Shown one piece after another: positions 53,752 through 62,403 of a stretch of DNA of 64,000 nt (its first letter is position 1; each line of letters begins with the position of its first letter). Location: contig NZ_QYUL01000002.1 in the NCBI RefSeq assembly GCF_003590795.1, forward strand, positions 572,501-636,500, in the 5' to 3' direction. The notes beneath the pieces are model-generated. The model ran no database searches and had not been told where the DNA came from. It saw nothing but the letters and a program-made list of their open reading frames with translations. The position numbers and the translations under genes are program-made. Source of the DNA: Azospirillum cavernae. GTDB taxonomy: Bacteria; Pseudomonadota; Alphaproteobacteria; Azospirillales; Azospirillaceae.

Positions 53752-54564
53752 CTACGCTTGGACGGATGTGCAGGACGCCGCGAATTGCCCCGGCGTGACG
53801 CCGTACCCTCTCTTGAAACGACGCGCCAAGTGGCTTTGGTCCGCGAATCCGCAGGCGGCGGCCACCTCGGCGGCGGGCATGCCAGCGGCAAGCCAACGGC
53901 GGGCCTGACGCAAACGCAGATCCATCAGCCAGTCATGAAGCCCCAGACCATAGTTTTGCCGAAAGCTGCGCGACAGGACAAAGCGGCTGGAGCCGACCGC
54001 TGCGGCCAAGCTGGCCAATGTCCAAGGCTCGGCGACGTCGGCCCGCATCATCTCCATGACGCGGGTCAACATGCCGGGCGTGGCCCGCTCACGAGTCTCC
54101 CAACCAGGCTCGGCTTCGGACACGGACGCGATCATCCGGGCCAAAGCCGCGTCGAACAGCAACGCGTCGCGCTGTTCCTGAGCCGCAAAGACGGCGCGGA
54201 GCAAGCGGACGGTTGGCGGATGGCGCCACACCGGAGTCCGCCGATGGAATCCGTCGCGCCCCGTCACGCCGCTCCACAGCTCTGGCGGAATCAGGGCTTG
54301 CCGATAGGAATAACCCGTCGCATCCGCAGCCCCCCCGTCATGGGCGGCGTCTGGCGCGAGGATCACCAGATCGCCAGCCTCGGCACGTTGAGCCACCCCA
54401 TCGCAAGTGAAACGGTAACAGCCAGAATCAATAACGCCGACATGCACGTCGGGATGGGCGTGAACGGGAAAATGATGACGGCGATAGGACGCTTGGCACA
54501 ACTCCACACCGGCCCAAACACCCGTGGCCCGCCACGCCGTCATGCGGTCTTGAACCGGCTCCAT
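53752..54564 (-). CDS. AraC-family transcriptional regulator
   Basis: About 270 residues. The N-terminal cupin-like sensor (HFPVHAHPDVHVGVIDSG; LVILAPDAAHDG) is followed by a C-terminal double helix-turn-helix of about 100 residues: LASLAAAVGSSRFVLSRSFR, and AEVAAACGFADQSHLARRFK ending GVTPGQFAAS. The start could be ATG 54564 or the GTG at 54573 that overlaps the DUF4424 stop by 4 bases. Known qhp clusters carry an AraC regulator (QhpR), and AraC proteins also control amino-acid dehydratase or exporter genes. Both neighbours are plausible targets. Confidence 0.85.
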   Translation of the reverse strand: MEPVQDRMTAWRATGVWAGVELCQASYRRHHFPVHAHPDVHVGVIDSGCYRFTCDGVAQRAEAGDLVILAPDAAHDGGAADATGYSYRQALIPPELWSGVTGRDGFHRRTPVWRHPPTVRLLRAVFAAQEQRDALLFDAALARMIASVSEAEPGWETRERATPGMLTRVMEMMRADVAEPWTLASLAAAVGSSRFVLSRSFRQNYGLGLHDWLMDLRLRQARRWLAAGMPAAEVAAACGFADQSHLARRFKRGYGVTPGQFAASCTSVQA

Positions 54565-54569
54565 GCCGT

Positions 54570-55598
54570 TCACGGGCGTTTCGTTCGAACGAACACCAGC
54601 AGCCGGATGTCGCGGTCGGGGATGAAGTTGGCGATCGTCGATTCAAACATCGTCGGCCCGGTTTTCGTCAGGCCGTTCCAGCAGAGCGACAGGACGTTTT
54701 CGGGCGCGCCCTTGTCGATGGTCAAATGAAAGCGGCCAATCGGTCCCCGCCAGTTGCGGGCCGTGGTCACGATGTATTCGATCTCCGCCGCGCTGAAGGA
54801 CATGGGGTCTTTCGGGTTGCGGGCGGCTGCCGCCGCCACCGCCCGCCGGGTCGCCGCATCCAGGCAATAGCGGTCGCCGCCGTCCGAGGCGCCCGTCTCC
54901 TCAACCAGACGCCCGACGGGCTTGCGGCCATCGACCTCCGCCGCCCGGCCAAGCAGCGCGCTGCCGACAAAGGGTTTGTAGACGTGGCGGACGCGGACCT
55001 CGCGGCCCGGCGGGAAGGTCTGCCGCCAGAAATAGCGGGCGCCGAGCCGCCATTGCGGGGTGTTCTCGTCCTCCCCCTGTTGGATCAGACCGGCGGCGCG
55101 CAGGCGGGACAGCGCGGCGGGATCCAGCGTTTTGGCCAGATCGTCATAGGCCCCCGGCGCCCAGGGCGTCAGGACCAGCGCCCCCGCCGCCGCGACCGTC
55201 GCGGTCACGTCCTGGCCCTTGTGGAAGGCCCGGCGCTCCAGGGAGGGCTGAACCGGCTGGTCGTCGATCCACAGGCGGAATCCCAGAAAATCATCGGCCT
55301 GCTGCGGAAAGCCCCAGGCCGGTTCGGTCAGGCCGCGCGACAAATCCAACTCAGGCAGCGGAAACGCCACCATCGTCTCGACCGGCTGGGCGCTGACGTT
55401 GCGAAAGACGTAGGCGACGCGGATTTCGTCCAACCCGATCCGCAGATCCTCCGACACCATCTCAATGGCGTCGGTGCTGGTCAGCTCGATGCCGCCGGTG
55501 CCCTGAAAGCCGGTGCTGTCGTTCGCCGCCGCCCGTTCCAGCCCCAGGAAAAGCGCCGCCGACAGCGCGAGAGCCACGCGGATTCCAGCCCCGATCAT
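54570..55598 (-). CDS. DUF4424 family exported protein
   Basis: A 342-residue protein of the uncharacterised DUF4424 family. The N-terminus is a signal peptide (IRVALALSAALFLGLERAAA, cleavage about residue 26). After it come family features such as the IELTSTDAIEMVSEDLRIGL block, YVFRNVSAQPVETMVAFPLP and the Trp-rich WRQTFPPGREVRVRHVYKP segment. It is therefore periplasmic or surface-exposed with a beta-rich fold. No biochemical role is known to me. It shares a 4-base overlap region with the AraC gene and follows the response-regulator gene by 67 bp, so all may be one transcript. Confidence 0.75.
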   Translation of the reverse strand: MIGAGIRVALALSAALFLGLERAAANDSTGFQGTGGIELTSTDAIEMVSEDLRIGLDEIRVAYVFRNVSAQPVETMVAFPLPELDLSRGLTEPAWGFPQQADDFLGFRLWIDDQPVQPSLERRAFHKGQDVTATVAAAGALVLTPWAPGAYDDLAKTLDPAALSRLRAAGLIQQGEDENTPQWRLGARYFWRQTFPPGREVRVRHVYKPFVGSALLGRAAEVDGRKPVGRLVEETGASDGGDRYCLDAATRRAVAAAAARNPKDPMSFSAAEIEYIVTTARNWRGPIGRFHLTIDKGAPENVLSLCWNGLTKTGPTMFESTIANFIPDRDIRLLVFVRTKRP

Positions 55599-55665
55599 CG
55601 CCCCTCTCCCGTCGCCTGCCCTGCCCGTTCCCCGATTCTACCGCATCGGCGCGGCGGGCCGCCAG

Positions 55666-56325
55666 TCAGGCTTTCGGCGTTCGCACGGCCTTCACCGCCA
55701 GTTCGGTCCGCGACTGCGCCCCCAGCTTTTCCATGATGCGGCTGACGTAATTCTTCACCGTGCCTTCGGCCAGAAACAGGCTGGCGGCGATCTGCCGGTT
55801 GCTCTGCCCCTGGGCGATCAGGTCCAGGATGGCGCGCTCGCGGTCGGTCAGATCGGTCAGATCGGGCAATTGCGCGCCGGACGGCAGCTCCACCGCGCGG
55901 GAGCGGCGCAGCTCGTCGAACAGCTTGCGGGCGATGTGCGGCGAGATGCGGGTTTCCCCGCGCATCACCCCCCGGATGGTGTCGAGGATCTCGACCTCCG
56001 AGGCGTCTTTCAGCAGATAGGCGGCGGCCCCGGCGGAAATCGCGCCGAACACCAGATCGTCGGTGTCGAAGGTGGTCAGAACCACCACCTGCGTGCCGGG
56101 AAATTCCGACAAAATCAGCTTGGTCGCGGCGATGCCGCCCAGACGCGGCATCTGAATGTCCATCAGCACCACGTCGGGGCGGAAACGGCGGCACAGCTCC
56201 ACCGCCTCGGCCCCGTCGGGGGCGAGGCCGACGATCTCGATGTCGGCCTCCAGCGACAGGAGGTTGGCGAAGGCGCGGCGGATCAGTTGTTGATCCTCGG
56301 CGATCACGATGCGGATCGGCGTCAT
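55666..56325 (-). CDS. NarL/LuxR-type response regulator
   Basis: A 219-residue two-component response regulator. The receiver domain (1-125) has the acidic pair E10/D11, phosphoacceptor D56 in DVVLMDIQMP, the Thr of VVLTTFD and the conserved K106 (YLLKDAS). The C-terminal LuxR/NarL helix-turn-helix spans about 150-212 (LTDLTDRERAILDLIAQGQS; AEGTVKNYVSRIMEKLGAQS). ATG 56325 overlaps the stop of the 67-residue ORF as TGATG. The cognate kinase is the divergent gene at 56603. Possible targets are the quiC operon, the qhp operon, or itself. Confidence 0.92.
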   Translation of the reverse strand: MTPIRIVIAEDQQLIRRAFANLLSLEADIEIVGLAPDGAEAVELCRRFRPDVVLMDIQMPRLGGIAATKLILSEFPGTQVVVLTTFDTDDLVFGAISAGAAAYLLKDASEVEILDTIRGVMRGETRISPHIARKLFDELRRSRAVELPSGAQLPDLTDLTDRERAILDLIAQGQSNRQIAASLFLAEGTVKNYVSRIMEKLGAQSRTELAVKAVRTPKA

Positions 56326-56528
56326 CAGGGATCCCGGTTCCAAAGGTCGTTCAGCAGAGACGCGTCGCCGTCGTCGGTCAAGACCCGTTGCAGCCGTCCG
56401 AAAATTGGCGAGGGCAAGCGCGCCGCCAGCAGAGGCAGCAGGGCGTCGAGCGTCGCCGCCGTCTGGGCGACCGGAACGCCGGATCTGGCCGCGACTTCCT
56501 CGACAACCGTTTGCGCCGTATGCTTCAT
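56325..56528 (-). CDS. Small conserved-looking ORF (67 aa) cotranslated with the response regulator
   Basis: A 67-residue, mainly helical polypeptide (KHTAQTVVEEVAARSGVPVA; LDALLPLLAARLPSPIFGRL) without a signal peptide or cysteines. I do not recognise the family. The stop/start overlap with the response regulator (TGATG) and its place as first gene of the minus transcript argue that it is real. It could be an auxiliary partner of the two-component system. Confidence 0.5.
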   Translation of the reverse strand: MKHTAQTVVEEVAARSGVPVAQTAATLDALLPLLAARLPSPIFGRLQRVLTDDGDASLLNDLWNRDP

Positions 56529-56580
56529 GATGCCGCCTTCCGATGAACCAACAATGACGCAAGCCCATCCTCGGCGACAC

Positions 56581-56615
56581 TGACGAAAGACACGGATCGC
56601 GCATGACGAACGTCA
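56581..56615. promoter_or_regulatory. Paired TGAC-N4-GTCA-like sites at the kinase start
   Basis: TGACGAAAGACA (56581-56592) and TGACGAACGTCA (56604-56615) lie 23 bases apart, about two helical turns, in the divergent region between the 67-residue ORF and the kinase gene. The second covers the kinase ATG. A perfect version is found before quiC (52662-52673). Candidate operator for the adjacent response regulator. Confidence 0.4.
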
Positions 56616-58534
56616 CTTTCGAGCGGGACGGACGCAACCCGCCGCTACGGCCGCCGCAACGGCGGGCGCGTCGGCTGTTGCGCGCCCTGGATCCGCGCTG
56701 GCGCTTGGCGGCGGCCATCGGCTGGTCCATCGCGCTGGTCTCGCTGGCGGTGGCGCTGTTCGTCGGTTTCTGGACGATGCGCGACGCGCGCGAGGCGCTG
56801 GAGCGGGAAATCGGCCTGCTCTACGCCACCCACGCCCAGCGCTTGATCGACACCATCGACACCAATCTGGCCGGGCGGCGGGAATGGGTGGCGGCGTCGG
56901 CGACGTTGATCGGCGTGCGCGACGGGGATTTGGCGGGACCGGAGGCCGACCGGGCGCTGACCGACCTGAAAGGGGCGCTGGGCGAAATCGAATGGGCGGG
57001 CATCATCGACCTGAACGGGGCCATCGTCTCTGGAACCGACGGGGTGTTGCTCGGCCAGTCGGTGGCGGCGCGGCCCTGGTTCACCGGGGCGTTTCTCGGC
57101 CCCTACATCGGCGACGTCCACCGCGAATTGCTGCTCGACCGCCTGTTGCCGCCGCTGCGCAACGGCGAGCCGCGCCGCTTCGTCGATCTGTCGGCCCCGG
57201 TGCGCGACCGCGCGGGCGACATCCGGGGCGTGCTGGCCGTCACGCTCGGCTGGTCCTGGATCGAGGCGTTGCAGCGCGGCACGCTGGCGACGCTGAAGGA
57301 CCGCCCGGGGGCCGAAGTGCTGCTGCTGGGCATCGACGGCACGGTCCTGTACGGCTCGCGACAGACCCCGCGCGGCAGCCGCGTCGATCTGTCGGCCCAT
57401 CCCTTCGGCACGACCCACAGCGTGGACCAGGGTTTGTTGAGCGGCATCGCGCGCAGCAGCGGTTTCGCCGATTTCCCCGGCCTGGGCTGGAGCGTCATGG
57501 TGCGCGAGCCGGTGGCGACCGCTTTCCGCACCGCCGACCGGGCGTCGGCGTCGATCTTCACCGCCATCGCGCTGGGCGGGTTGGTCGCGACCCTGGCCAG
57601 CGTGCTGATCGCCAGCCGGATCATGCGCCGCTTGCAGGCGATGGCCGAGGCCGCCGACGATTTGCGCGCCGGGCGGACCACCAGCTTCGTCGGTCCCCAG
57701 GGCCGCGACGAGGCCGGGCGGATCGGGCGGTCCATCGCCTCGCTCGTGCGCACGCTGCAACAGGCCAACGCCGGTCTGTCCGACGTCAACGAAAAGCTCG
57801 ACGCGCGGGTGGAGGAGCGCACGCGCGAAATCGAACGCCTCAGCCACGAAACCCGCGCCGCCGCCATCGTGCGCGAACGGCTGCGCATCTCGCGCGATCT
57901 GCACGACACGGTGGCCCACACGCTGCTGGGCCTGCTGACCCAGATCCGGCTGATCCGCAAATTGGTGGAGGTCGATCCCTCCCGCCTGCCCGACGAGATC
58001 CGCCGCGCCGACGAAGCCGCCCAGGAAGGGTTGGCGCACGCCCGCAGCGCGGTGTCGCAATTGCGCTATTCCCCCGTGCGCGACGACGGTTTTGGTCCGG
58101 CGCTGCGTCGGCTGGTCGCGCAGGTCCAGGACCGTACCGCCTCGGCCCTGGCGCTGGACGTGGCGGAGGCTGCGGAGGCGATGACCGGGCAAACCGCCGA
58201 AACGCTCTACCGGATGATTGAAGAAGCGTTGCGCAACGCCGTCCGTCACGCCAACGCCCCGTCCATCGCCGTGGACATCGCCGCTCAGGAGATTGAGCCG
58301 GGGCAAACGGCCCTGTCCGTCACTGTGCGGGACGATGGCGCCGGATTCGACATCGAAACCGACCAAGCCAACCATTTCGGCTTGTTGGGCCTGCGCGAAC
58401 AGGCCGAACTGATCGGCGCCGCCCTGTCGGTGACGAGCGCGCCCGGCGGCGGAACGACCGTCGCCATCAAGGTCGCCCTGCCCCACCGCCCGCTGGCGGA
58501 ACGACGGACGCAAGGGGTGGACGCGTCGCCCTGA
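56603..58534 (+). CDS. Membrane sensor histidine kinase (dCache, NarX/LiaS-type)
   Basis: A 643-residue sensor kinase. A transmembrane helix (about 34-58, AAIGWSIALVSLAVALFVGF) is followed by a large periplasmic double-cache sensor (about 60-310), a second helix at about 315-335 and a HAMP segment. The HisKA_3 dimerisation domain has the phosphoacceptor H434 in ISRDLHDTVAHTLLG. The HATPase domain has ALRNAVRHAN, DDGAGFDIE and HFGLLGLREQAELIGA. This class pairs with NarL-type regulators such as the one encoded divergently at 55666-56325. It converges with qhpE with only 2 bases between the two stop codons. The ligand is unknown; an amine or cyclic acid would fit the neighbours. Confidence 0.9.
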   Translation: MTNVTFERDGRNPPLRPPQRRARRLLRALDPRWRLAAAIGWSIALVSLAVALFVGFWTMRDAREALEREIGLLYATHAQRLIDTIDTNLAGRREWVAASATLIGVRDGDLAGPEADRALTDLKGALGEIEWAGIIDLNGAIVSGTDGVLLGQSVAARPWFTGAFLGPYIGDVHRELLLDRLLPPLRNGEPRRFVDLSAPVRDRAGDIRGVLAVTLGWSWIEALQRGTLATLKDRPGAEVLLLGIDGTVLYGSRQTPRGSRVDLSAHPFGTTHSVDQGLLSGIARSSGFADFPGLGWSVMVREPVATAFRTADRASASIFTAIALGGLVATLASVLIASRIMRRLQAMAEAADDLRAGRTTSFVGPQGRDEAGRIGRSIASLVRTLQQANAGLSDVNEKLDARVEERTREIERLSHETRAAAIVRERLRISRDLHDTVAHTLLGLLTQIRLIRKLVEVDPSRLPDEIRRADEAAQEGLAHARSAVSQLRYSPVRDDGFGPALRRLVAQVQDRTASALALDVAEAAEAMTGQTAETLYRMIEEALRNAVRHANAPSIAVDIAAQEIEPGQTALSVTVRDDGAGFDIETDQANHFGLLGLREQAELIGAALSVTSAPGGGTTVAIKVALPHRPLAERRTQGVDASP

Positions 58535-58536
58535 CG

Positions 58537-59202
58537 TCACCCGTGCGCCGTCCGCCGCTCCGGCCCGCGCCAGCGCGCCAGCCTGTCCAGTTGGGCGACC
58601 GCCTCGGCGCGATCCGTCGGAGCCAACCGGGCGAGAAGACCAGCGAGATGACCAACCGCCAGACTGGCCCCACCCGTTCGGGGATGCGCGCTGTCGTCGC
58701 CGCAGCGGCGCGGACAGGCGCCGTAAGCGCCGGGGAGGATCGACAGTTCGCCCGGCGCGCAACGCGCGTCGCCGGTGGCGGCGATGACCCCCGGATAAGC
58801 GGCGGGCCACACCGGGGCGCCGCGCGCCGGACGGGCGGCCACCAGCAACACCCCGGAATCCAGCGCGTCCTGCACCGCCGCGCGCAGCACCGCGCGGTCA
58901 GACGGCAAACCGAAGCTCATCGTCGCCAGCCGCGCGCCCTGCTCCACCGCCCAGCGCAACCCGGCGGCCACCACCGCCGCCGAGGTGGTTGGCGCCTCGT
59001 CAAAGATTTGCGCGTCGAGCAGCGTGGCGTTTGGGGCCAAGGATCGGACGATGGCGGCGACCGCGCCGCCATGGCCGATGCGGTCGGGATGGGGCGTCAC
59101 CATCCCGGCGACGCCGTCGCCCAAGGCGAAAGCCGCCCGCGCCGCGACGGGCGGGGCGGGCGGCGGCAGGGTGACGCCGCTGTCGATGATGGCGATCCGC
59201 AT
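58537..59202 (-). CDS. qhpE: QhpE: subtilisin-like protease for the amine dehydrogenase gamma subunit
   Basis: A 221-residue compact S8-type peptidase. The catalytic triad is visible as Asp in RIAIIDSG, His in DRIGHGGAVAAIV and Ser in GGASLAVGHLAGLLA. The usual oxyanion Asn (AAGN) is replaced by AARPARG. There is no signal peptide, so it is cytoplasmic. In the known system QhpE removes the leader peptide of the cross-linked gamma subunit. ATG 59202 shares its A with the qhpF stop (TGATG). It is the last gene of the operon here, following qhpF. Confidence 0.85.
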   Translation of the reverse strand: MRIAIIDSGVTLPPPAPPVAARAAFALGDGVAGMVTPHPDRIGHGGAVAAIVRSLAPNATLLDAQIFDEAPTTSAAVVAAGLRWAVEQGARLATMSFGLPSDRAVLRAAVQDALDSGVLLVAARPARGAPVWPAAYPGVIAATGDARCAPGELSILPGAYGACPRRCGDDSAHPRTGGASLAVGHLAGLLARLAPTDRAEAVAQLDRLARWRGPERRTAHG

Positions 59203-60887
59203 CAGGCCGCCTCCCCCACCCGATCCGATGAGTCGACGCGCAGAACGCCGTTTTCCAGGCGATGCACGGCGGCGCAATCGGCCAACGCCTCCGCCCGGTG
59301 GCTGATGACGATGCGGGTGCGCCCAGCGAACAGACGGTCGATTTCAGCGGAAAGGCGCACAGCGGACTCCGCGTCCAGCGCCGACACGGGTTCGTCCAGC
59401 ACCAGAACGTCGGGTTGGCGCAGCAGGCAGCGGGCCAGCGCGATCCGTTGGCGTTGCCCGCCCGACAGCGACGACGCCCAGGCCCCGACCGGCGTGTCCA
59501 GCCCGCGCGGCAGCCGGGCCAGCCAATCCGACAATTGCGCCGCCGCCACGGCCTCCCGCAAGACGGCTTCGTCCACCCTTTGCAGGCCGAAACGCAAATT
59601 GTCGGCGATGCTGCCGGGCAACAGCGGCGCGTCCTGCCCCAGCACCGCCACCCGCGCCCGCAGGGCGGCGGGCGCCATGGCGCGCAGATCGATGCCGTTC
59701 AAGAGGATACGCCCGGCCTGCGGGTCGTAATGTCGGTGCAGAAGATCGACCAGCGTCGATTTTCCCGCGCCGGAGGGGCCGAGAACGCCGATCTTCGCCC
59801 CGGCTGGAACGTCCAACGACAACCCACGCAGCACCGGCGATCCGGCCTCATGCGCGAAGACGACGCCCTCGACCGACAGCGCGCCGCCGCCGGACGGCGG
59901 TTCGATGGGCTGAGCGGGGGGGAGAACCGCCGGGCGCTCGTGCAAAAGCTCCGTCACGCGGTCCAGCGACACCCGCGTGCGCTGCGCCGCCGTCACCAAC
60001 CCCAACAGGGTCTGCGCCGGCCCGGTGGCCCGCCCGAGATAGGCGGTGAAGGCGATCAGCGCGCCCAGCGACAGGCCGCCCTCGATCACCCGCAAGCCGC
60101 CCCACAGGAACACCGCCGCCGTGCTGGCCGACGACATCAGCCCCGGCACGCCCCCAACCGCGAACGACATCATCTGTTGGCGCAGCAGGCTCGTGAGAAA
60201 ATCCTGATTCAGCCCGGCCAGCCGCCGCGATTCCTGCGCCTCCGCCCCAACCGACTGAATCAACTTGATCGCCGACAGACGTTGCACGAAAAAGCCGCTC
60301 ACCCCCGCCGCGCCCTCGCGCACCGCGCGGGTGGAGCGCTCCACCCAGGGGCGGACGCCGCGCAGGAACAGGATTTGCGCGGGCAGCAGAACAAAAGCCA
60401 CCAGCGTCAAGGCGGGGTCGAGCAGCGCCATCAACGCCACCGCCCCAATCAGCGTGAAGATCGCGTTGACCGCCGACAGCGGCGCGTCCACGGCGAAACG
60501 CTGCACCTCCGCCAGATCGCCGTCCAACCGGCTCAGCACGTCGCCCGCCGACCACGTCGCGTAAAAACGCGGCGGCAGCGATTGCAGATGGCCGTACAGG
60601 CTTTCGCGCATGGCGAACAGCACCAGGGCCGAAGCCCGGACATAGACCCAGCGATTCACCCCCGACAGCAGGTTGGACAGCAACCCAACCCCAACCATGC
60701 CGATGGCCAGCGTCACCAACAGGTTGGCGTCGCCCGCCATCAGACCATCATCGACGATCCGCTTGGTCAGCCATGGTTGCGCCAGCCCAACCGCCACCCC
60801 GACCAGCGACAGGCCAAAGGACAGCAGCAAGGCGGCGCGGTGGGGCTGGACAAAGGACCAAGCCCAACGCGGGGAGGAGGACGGCAT
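59202..60887 (-). CDS. qhpF: QhpF: ABC exporter of the amine dehydrogenase cluster
   Basis: A 561-residue half-ABC exporter. A six-helix membrane domain (about 20-310; AALLLSFGLSLVGVAVGLAQ, YVRASALVLFAMRESLYGHL) is fused to an ATPase with Walker A GPSGAGKSTLV (about 372), signature LSGGQRQRIALAR (about 474), Walker B VLVLDEPVSALDAES and the switch His in VISHRAEAL. In known qhp clusters this exporter is thought to move the processed gamma subunit to the periplasm. ATG 60887 follows AGGAG; the open frame extends 40 codons further without support. Confidence 0.87.
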   Translation of the reverse strand: MPSSSPRWAWSFVQPHRAALLLSFGLSLVGVAVGLAQPWLTKRIVDDGLMAGDANLLVTLAIGMVGVGLLSNLLSGVNRWVYVRASALVLFAMRESLYGHLQSLPPRFYATWSAGDVLSRLDGDLAEVQRFAVDAPLSAVNAIFTLIGAVALMALLDPALTLVAFVLLPAQILFLRGVRPWVERSTRAVREGAAGVSGFFVQRLSAIKLIQSVGAEAQESRRLAGLNQDFLTSLLRQQMMSFAVGGVPGLMSSASTAAVFLWGGLRVIEGGLSLGALIAFTAYLGRATGPAQTLLGLVTAAQRTRVSLDRVTELLHERPAVLPPAQPIEPPSGGGALSVEGVVFAHEAGSPVLRGLSLDVPAGAKIGVLGPSGAGKSTLVDLLHRHYDPQAGRILLNGIDLRAMAPAALRARVAVLGQDAPLLPGSIADNLRFGLQRVDEAVLREAVAAAQLSDWLARLPRGLDTPVGAWASSLSGGQRQRIALARCLLRQPDVLVLDEPVSALDAESAVRLSAEIDRLFAGRTRIVISHRAEALADCAAVHRLENGVLRVDSSDRVGEAA

Positions 60888-60910
60888 CGGCGCTCCTGTC
60901 GGTGACGGAA

Positions 60911-60937
60911 GCCCCTCTCCCATGTGGGAAGAGGGGC
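60911..60937. repeat. CCTCTCCC hairpin, copy 3, in the qhpB-qhpF gap
   Basis: GCCCCTCTCCC (60911-60921) pairs with GGGAAGAGGGGC (60926-60937), leaving one bulged A. It is the strongest of the three related hairpins and lies between qhpB and qhpF, where it may reduce expression of the maturation genes relative to the structural ones. Confidence 0.6.
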
Positions 60938-60961
60938 GAAGCAGATAAGACGCCTGTTCCG

Positions 60962-62059
60962 TCAGCGCCGGATCATCCGCAGCGAGGCCACCCCCTGGTC
61001 CGGGCATCCGGCGATCTCGATCTGGCCGAGGCGATCCAGCGTGTCCGTGCTGTAAACCCCGACGTCGCAGGCGGTGCCGCCGACATAGACCTCTTTGCCG
61101 TCGCCCGCGATGTTGATCGAATAGTAGGTGTGCGGCAGATCCACCCGCTTCACCAGGGCGCCGCCCGCCGCGTCGATCTTCGACAATTGGGTGTAAACCG
61201 AAAACAGCTCATCCCGCTTCTTCGGGTTGACGACGGATGAGAAGATCACCGCGCTGGTGTTCTCGAAATCCTTCATCTCCAGCTTGCCCGACGCCAGATC
61301 CAGGGTGAGGACGCCGGTCTTGAAGGCGCTGGGGTCGGTTGGCGGCAGATCGGTGCGGGATGTGAAGTAGGGGGTGGAGAACACCGCCGCCTGCTCGAAC
61401 TGCGGCCAGACGTCGAGAATGTCGGGCGGGCCATAATTCTCACGGGTCCAGTTCAGCACCTGGCGCGTTTCGCGGATGGCCCCGGTCTTGGGATCCAGCG
61501 CGTAGAGATCCCAGCCCAACGCCCACAGCGTTCCGCCATCCTTGGCGAAGGCCAGCACGGCCAGCCGCCGGGGAGCGGGAAGCAGCCGCACCGGCTTGGC
61601 GCCGACCCCGTCGGCGGTGCGGTACACGGCGATGCGGGTGTCTTCCACCTTGTATTCACTGGGCAGCAGGCGGACCGGCGACTGGAAGACGAACAGCTCC
61701 TTGCCGTCCGGGCTGACGTCCATGGCGAACATCGCCTTGACCCGCAGATTGTTGCCCGAGAAATCGGCGCGGAAGACCTCCTTGCCGCTCTCCAGGTCGA
61801 TGCCCGACACGCTTTCCAGATGATTGGTGACGACATAGGCGATCTTGCCGTCGGGCGAAGGCACGATGGTGCCGGGGGCGACGCCCGCGCCCGGAATCTT
61901 AAAGCTCTTCTCAACCTTGCGGGCCGCCGGGTCGATGACCACCAGCCCGTTCGGCTTGACCCCGGTTATCAGATACTCTTTGGCGCAAGTCGGGACGGCG
62001 GCGAGCAGCCCGGCGCAGCACAGGGCGGCGAACAGCCCCCGGATGAATGGCGTTTTCAT
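60962..62059 (-). CDS. qhpB: QhpB: quinohemoprotein amine dehydrogenase beta subunit
   Basis: A 365-residue periplasmic beta-propeller. A signal peptide (KTPFIRGLFAALCCAGLLAA) precedes the mature start near KEYLITGVKPNG. Repeating blade motifs follow, such as GLVVIDPAARKVEKSFKIPG, IVPSPDGKIAYVVTNHLESV, MDVSPDGKELFVFQSPVRL and ISIN-like blades toward the end (YSINIAGDGKEVYVGGTACD). In the crystal structures this subunit packs with the gamma subunit to form the active site. ATG 62059 follows GGAGAAGAAAG. It follows qhpC by 23 bp. Confidence 0.9.
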   Translation of the reverse strand: MKTPFIRGLFAALCCAGLLAAVPTCAKEYLITGVKPNGLVVIDPAARKVEKSFKIPGAGVAPGTIVPSPDGKIAYVVTNHLESVSGIDLESGKEVFRADFSGNNLRVKAMFAMDVSPDGKELFVFQSPVRLLPSEYKVEDTRIAVYRTADGVGAKPVRLLPAPRRLAVLAFAKDGGTLWALGWDLYALDPKTGAIRETRQVLNWTRENYGPPDILDVWPQFEQAAVFSTPYFTSRTDLPPTDPSAFKTGVLTLDLASGKLEMKDFENTSAVIFSSVVNPKKRDELFSVYTQLSKIDAAGGALVKRVDLPHTYYSINIAGDGKEVYVGGTACDVGVYSTDTLDRLGQIEIAGCPDQGVASLRMIRR

Positions 62060-62082
62060 GATCTTTCTTCTCCCCGCCCCGG

Positions 62083-62403
62083 TCATTTCTTGGGAAACAC
62101 CGACTGGAGCGCGCGCCAGTCGTTCTGGGCCGAGGCCGCCTTGGCGTTCCAATCCGGGTAGGTGTTGATGGTGTCGGGCACCTGGGCGGGCCACCAGCAG
62201 GGATCCGAACAACCGTAGAGGTCGGCCTCCATCGGCGCGCACAGCGCGGCGACGCTGCCGAAGGGATCGACCTCCCATCCCGGATCGAAGGTCGCGGCGC
62301 AGCCGACCACCACCTGCATGGCGACGACCTCGTCCATCTGGCCGTTCTCGACCGCTTGATCGACCAGCGCGGCCTTTTTGTTCAAGGGCTTGAGGTGTTT
62401 CAT
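62083..62403 (-). CDS. qhpC: QhpC: amine dehydrogenase gamma subunit precursor (CTQ cofactor)
   Basis: A 106-residue precursor with a 28-residue leader. With that offset every known cross-link residue is in place: Cys35 and Glu44 (mature 7/16), Cys55 and Asp61 (27/33), Cys69 and Asp77 (41/49), and the cysteine-tryptophylquinone pair Cys65 and Trp71 (37/43). The core reads [16 protein letters not shown]. The ATG (62403) overlaps the qhpD stop as ATGA, coupling it to its modifying enzyme. The protein is modified in the cytoplasm by QhpD, trimmed by QhpE and exported. There is no Sec signal peptide, as expected. Confidence 0.96.
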   Translation of the reverse strand: MKHLKPLNKKAALVDQAVENGQMDEVVAMQVVVGCAATFDPGWEVDPFGSVAALCAPMEADLYGCSDPCWWPAQVPDTINTYPDWNAKAASAQNDWRALQSVFPKK

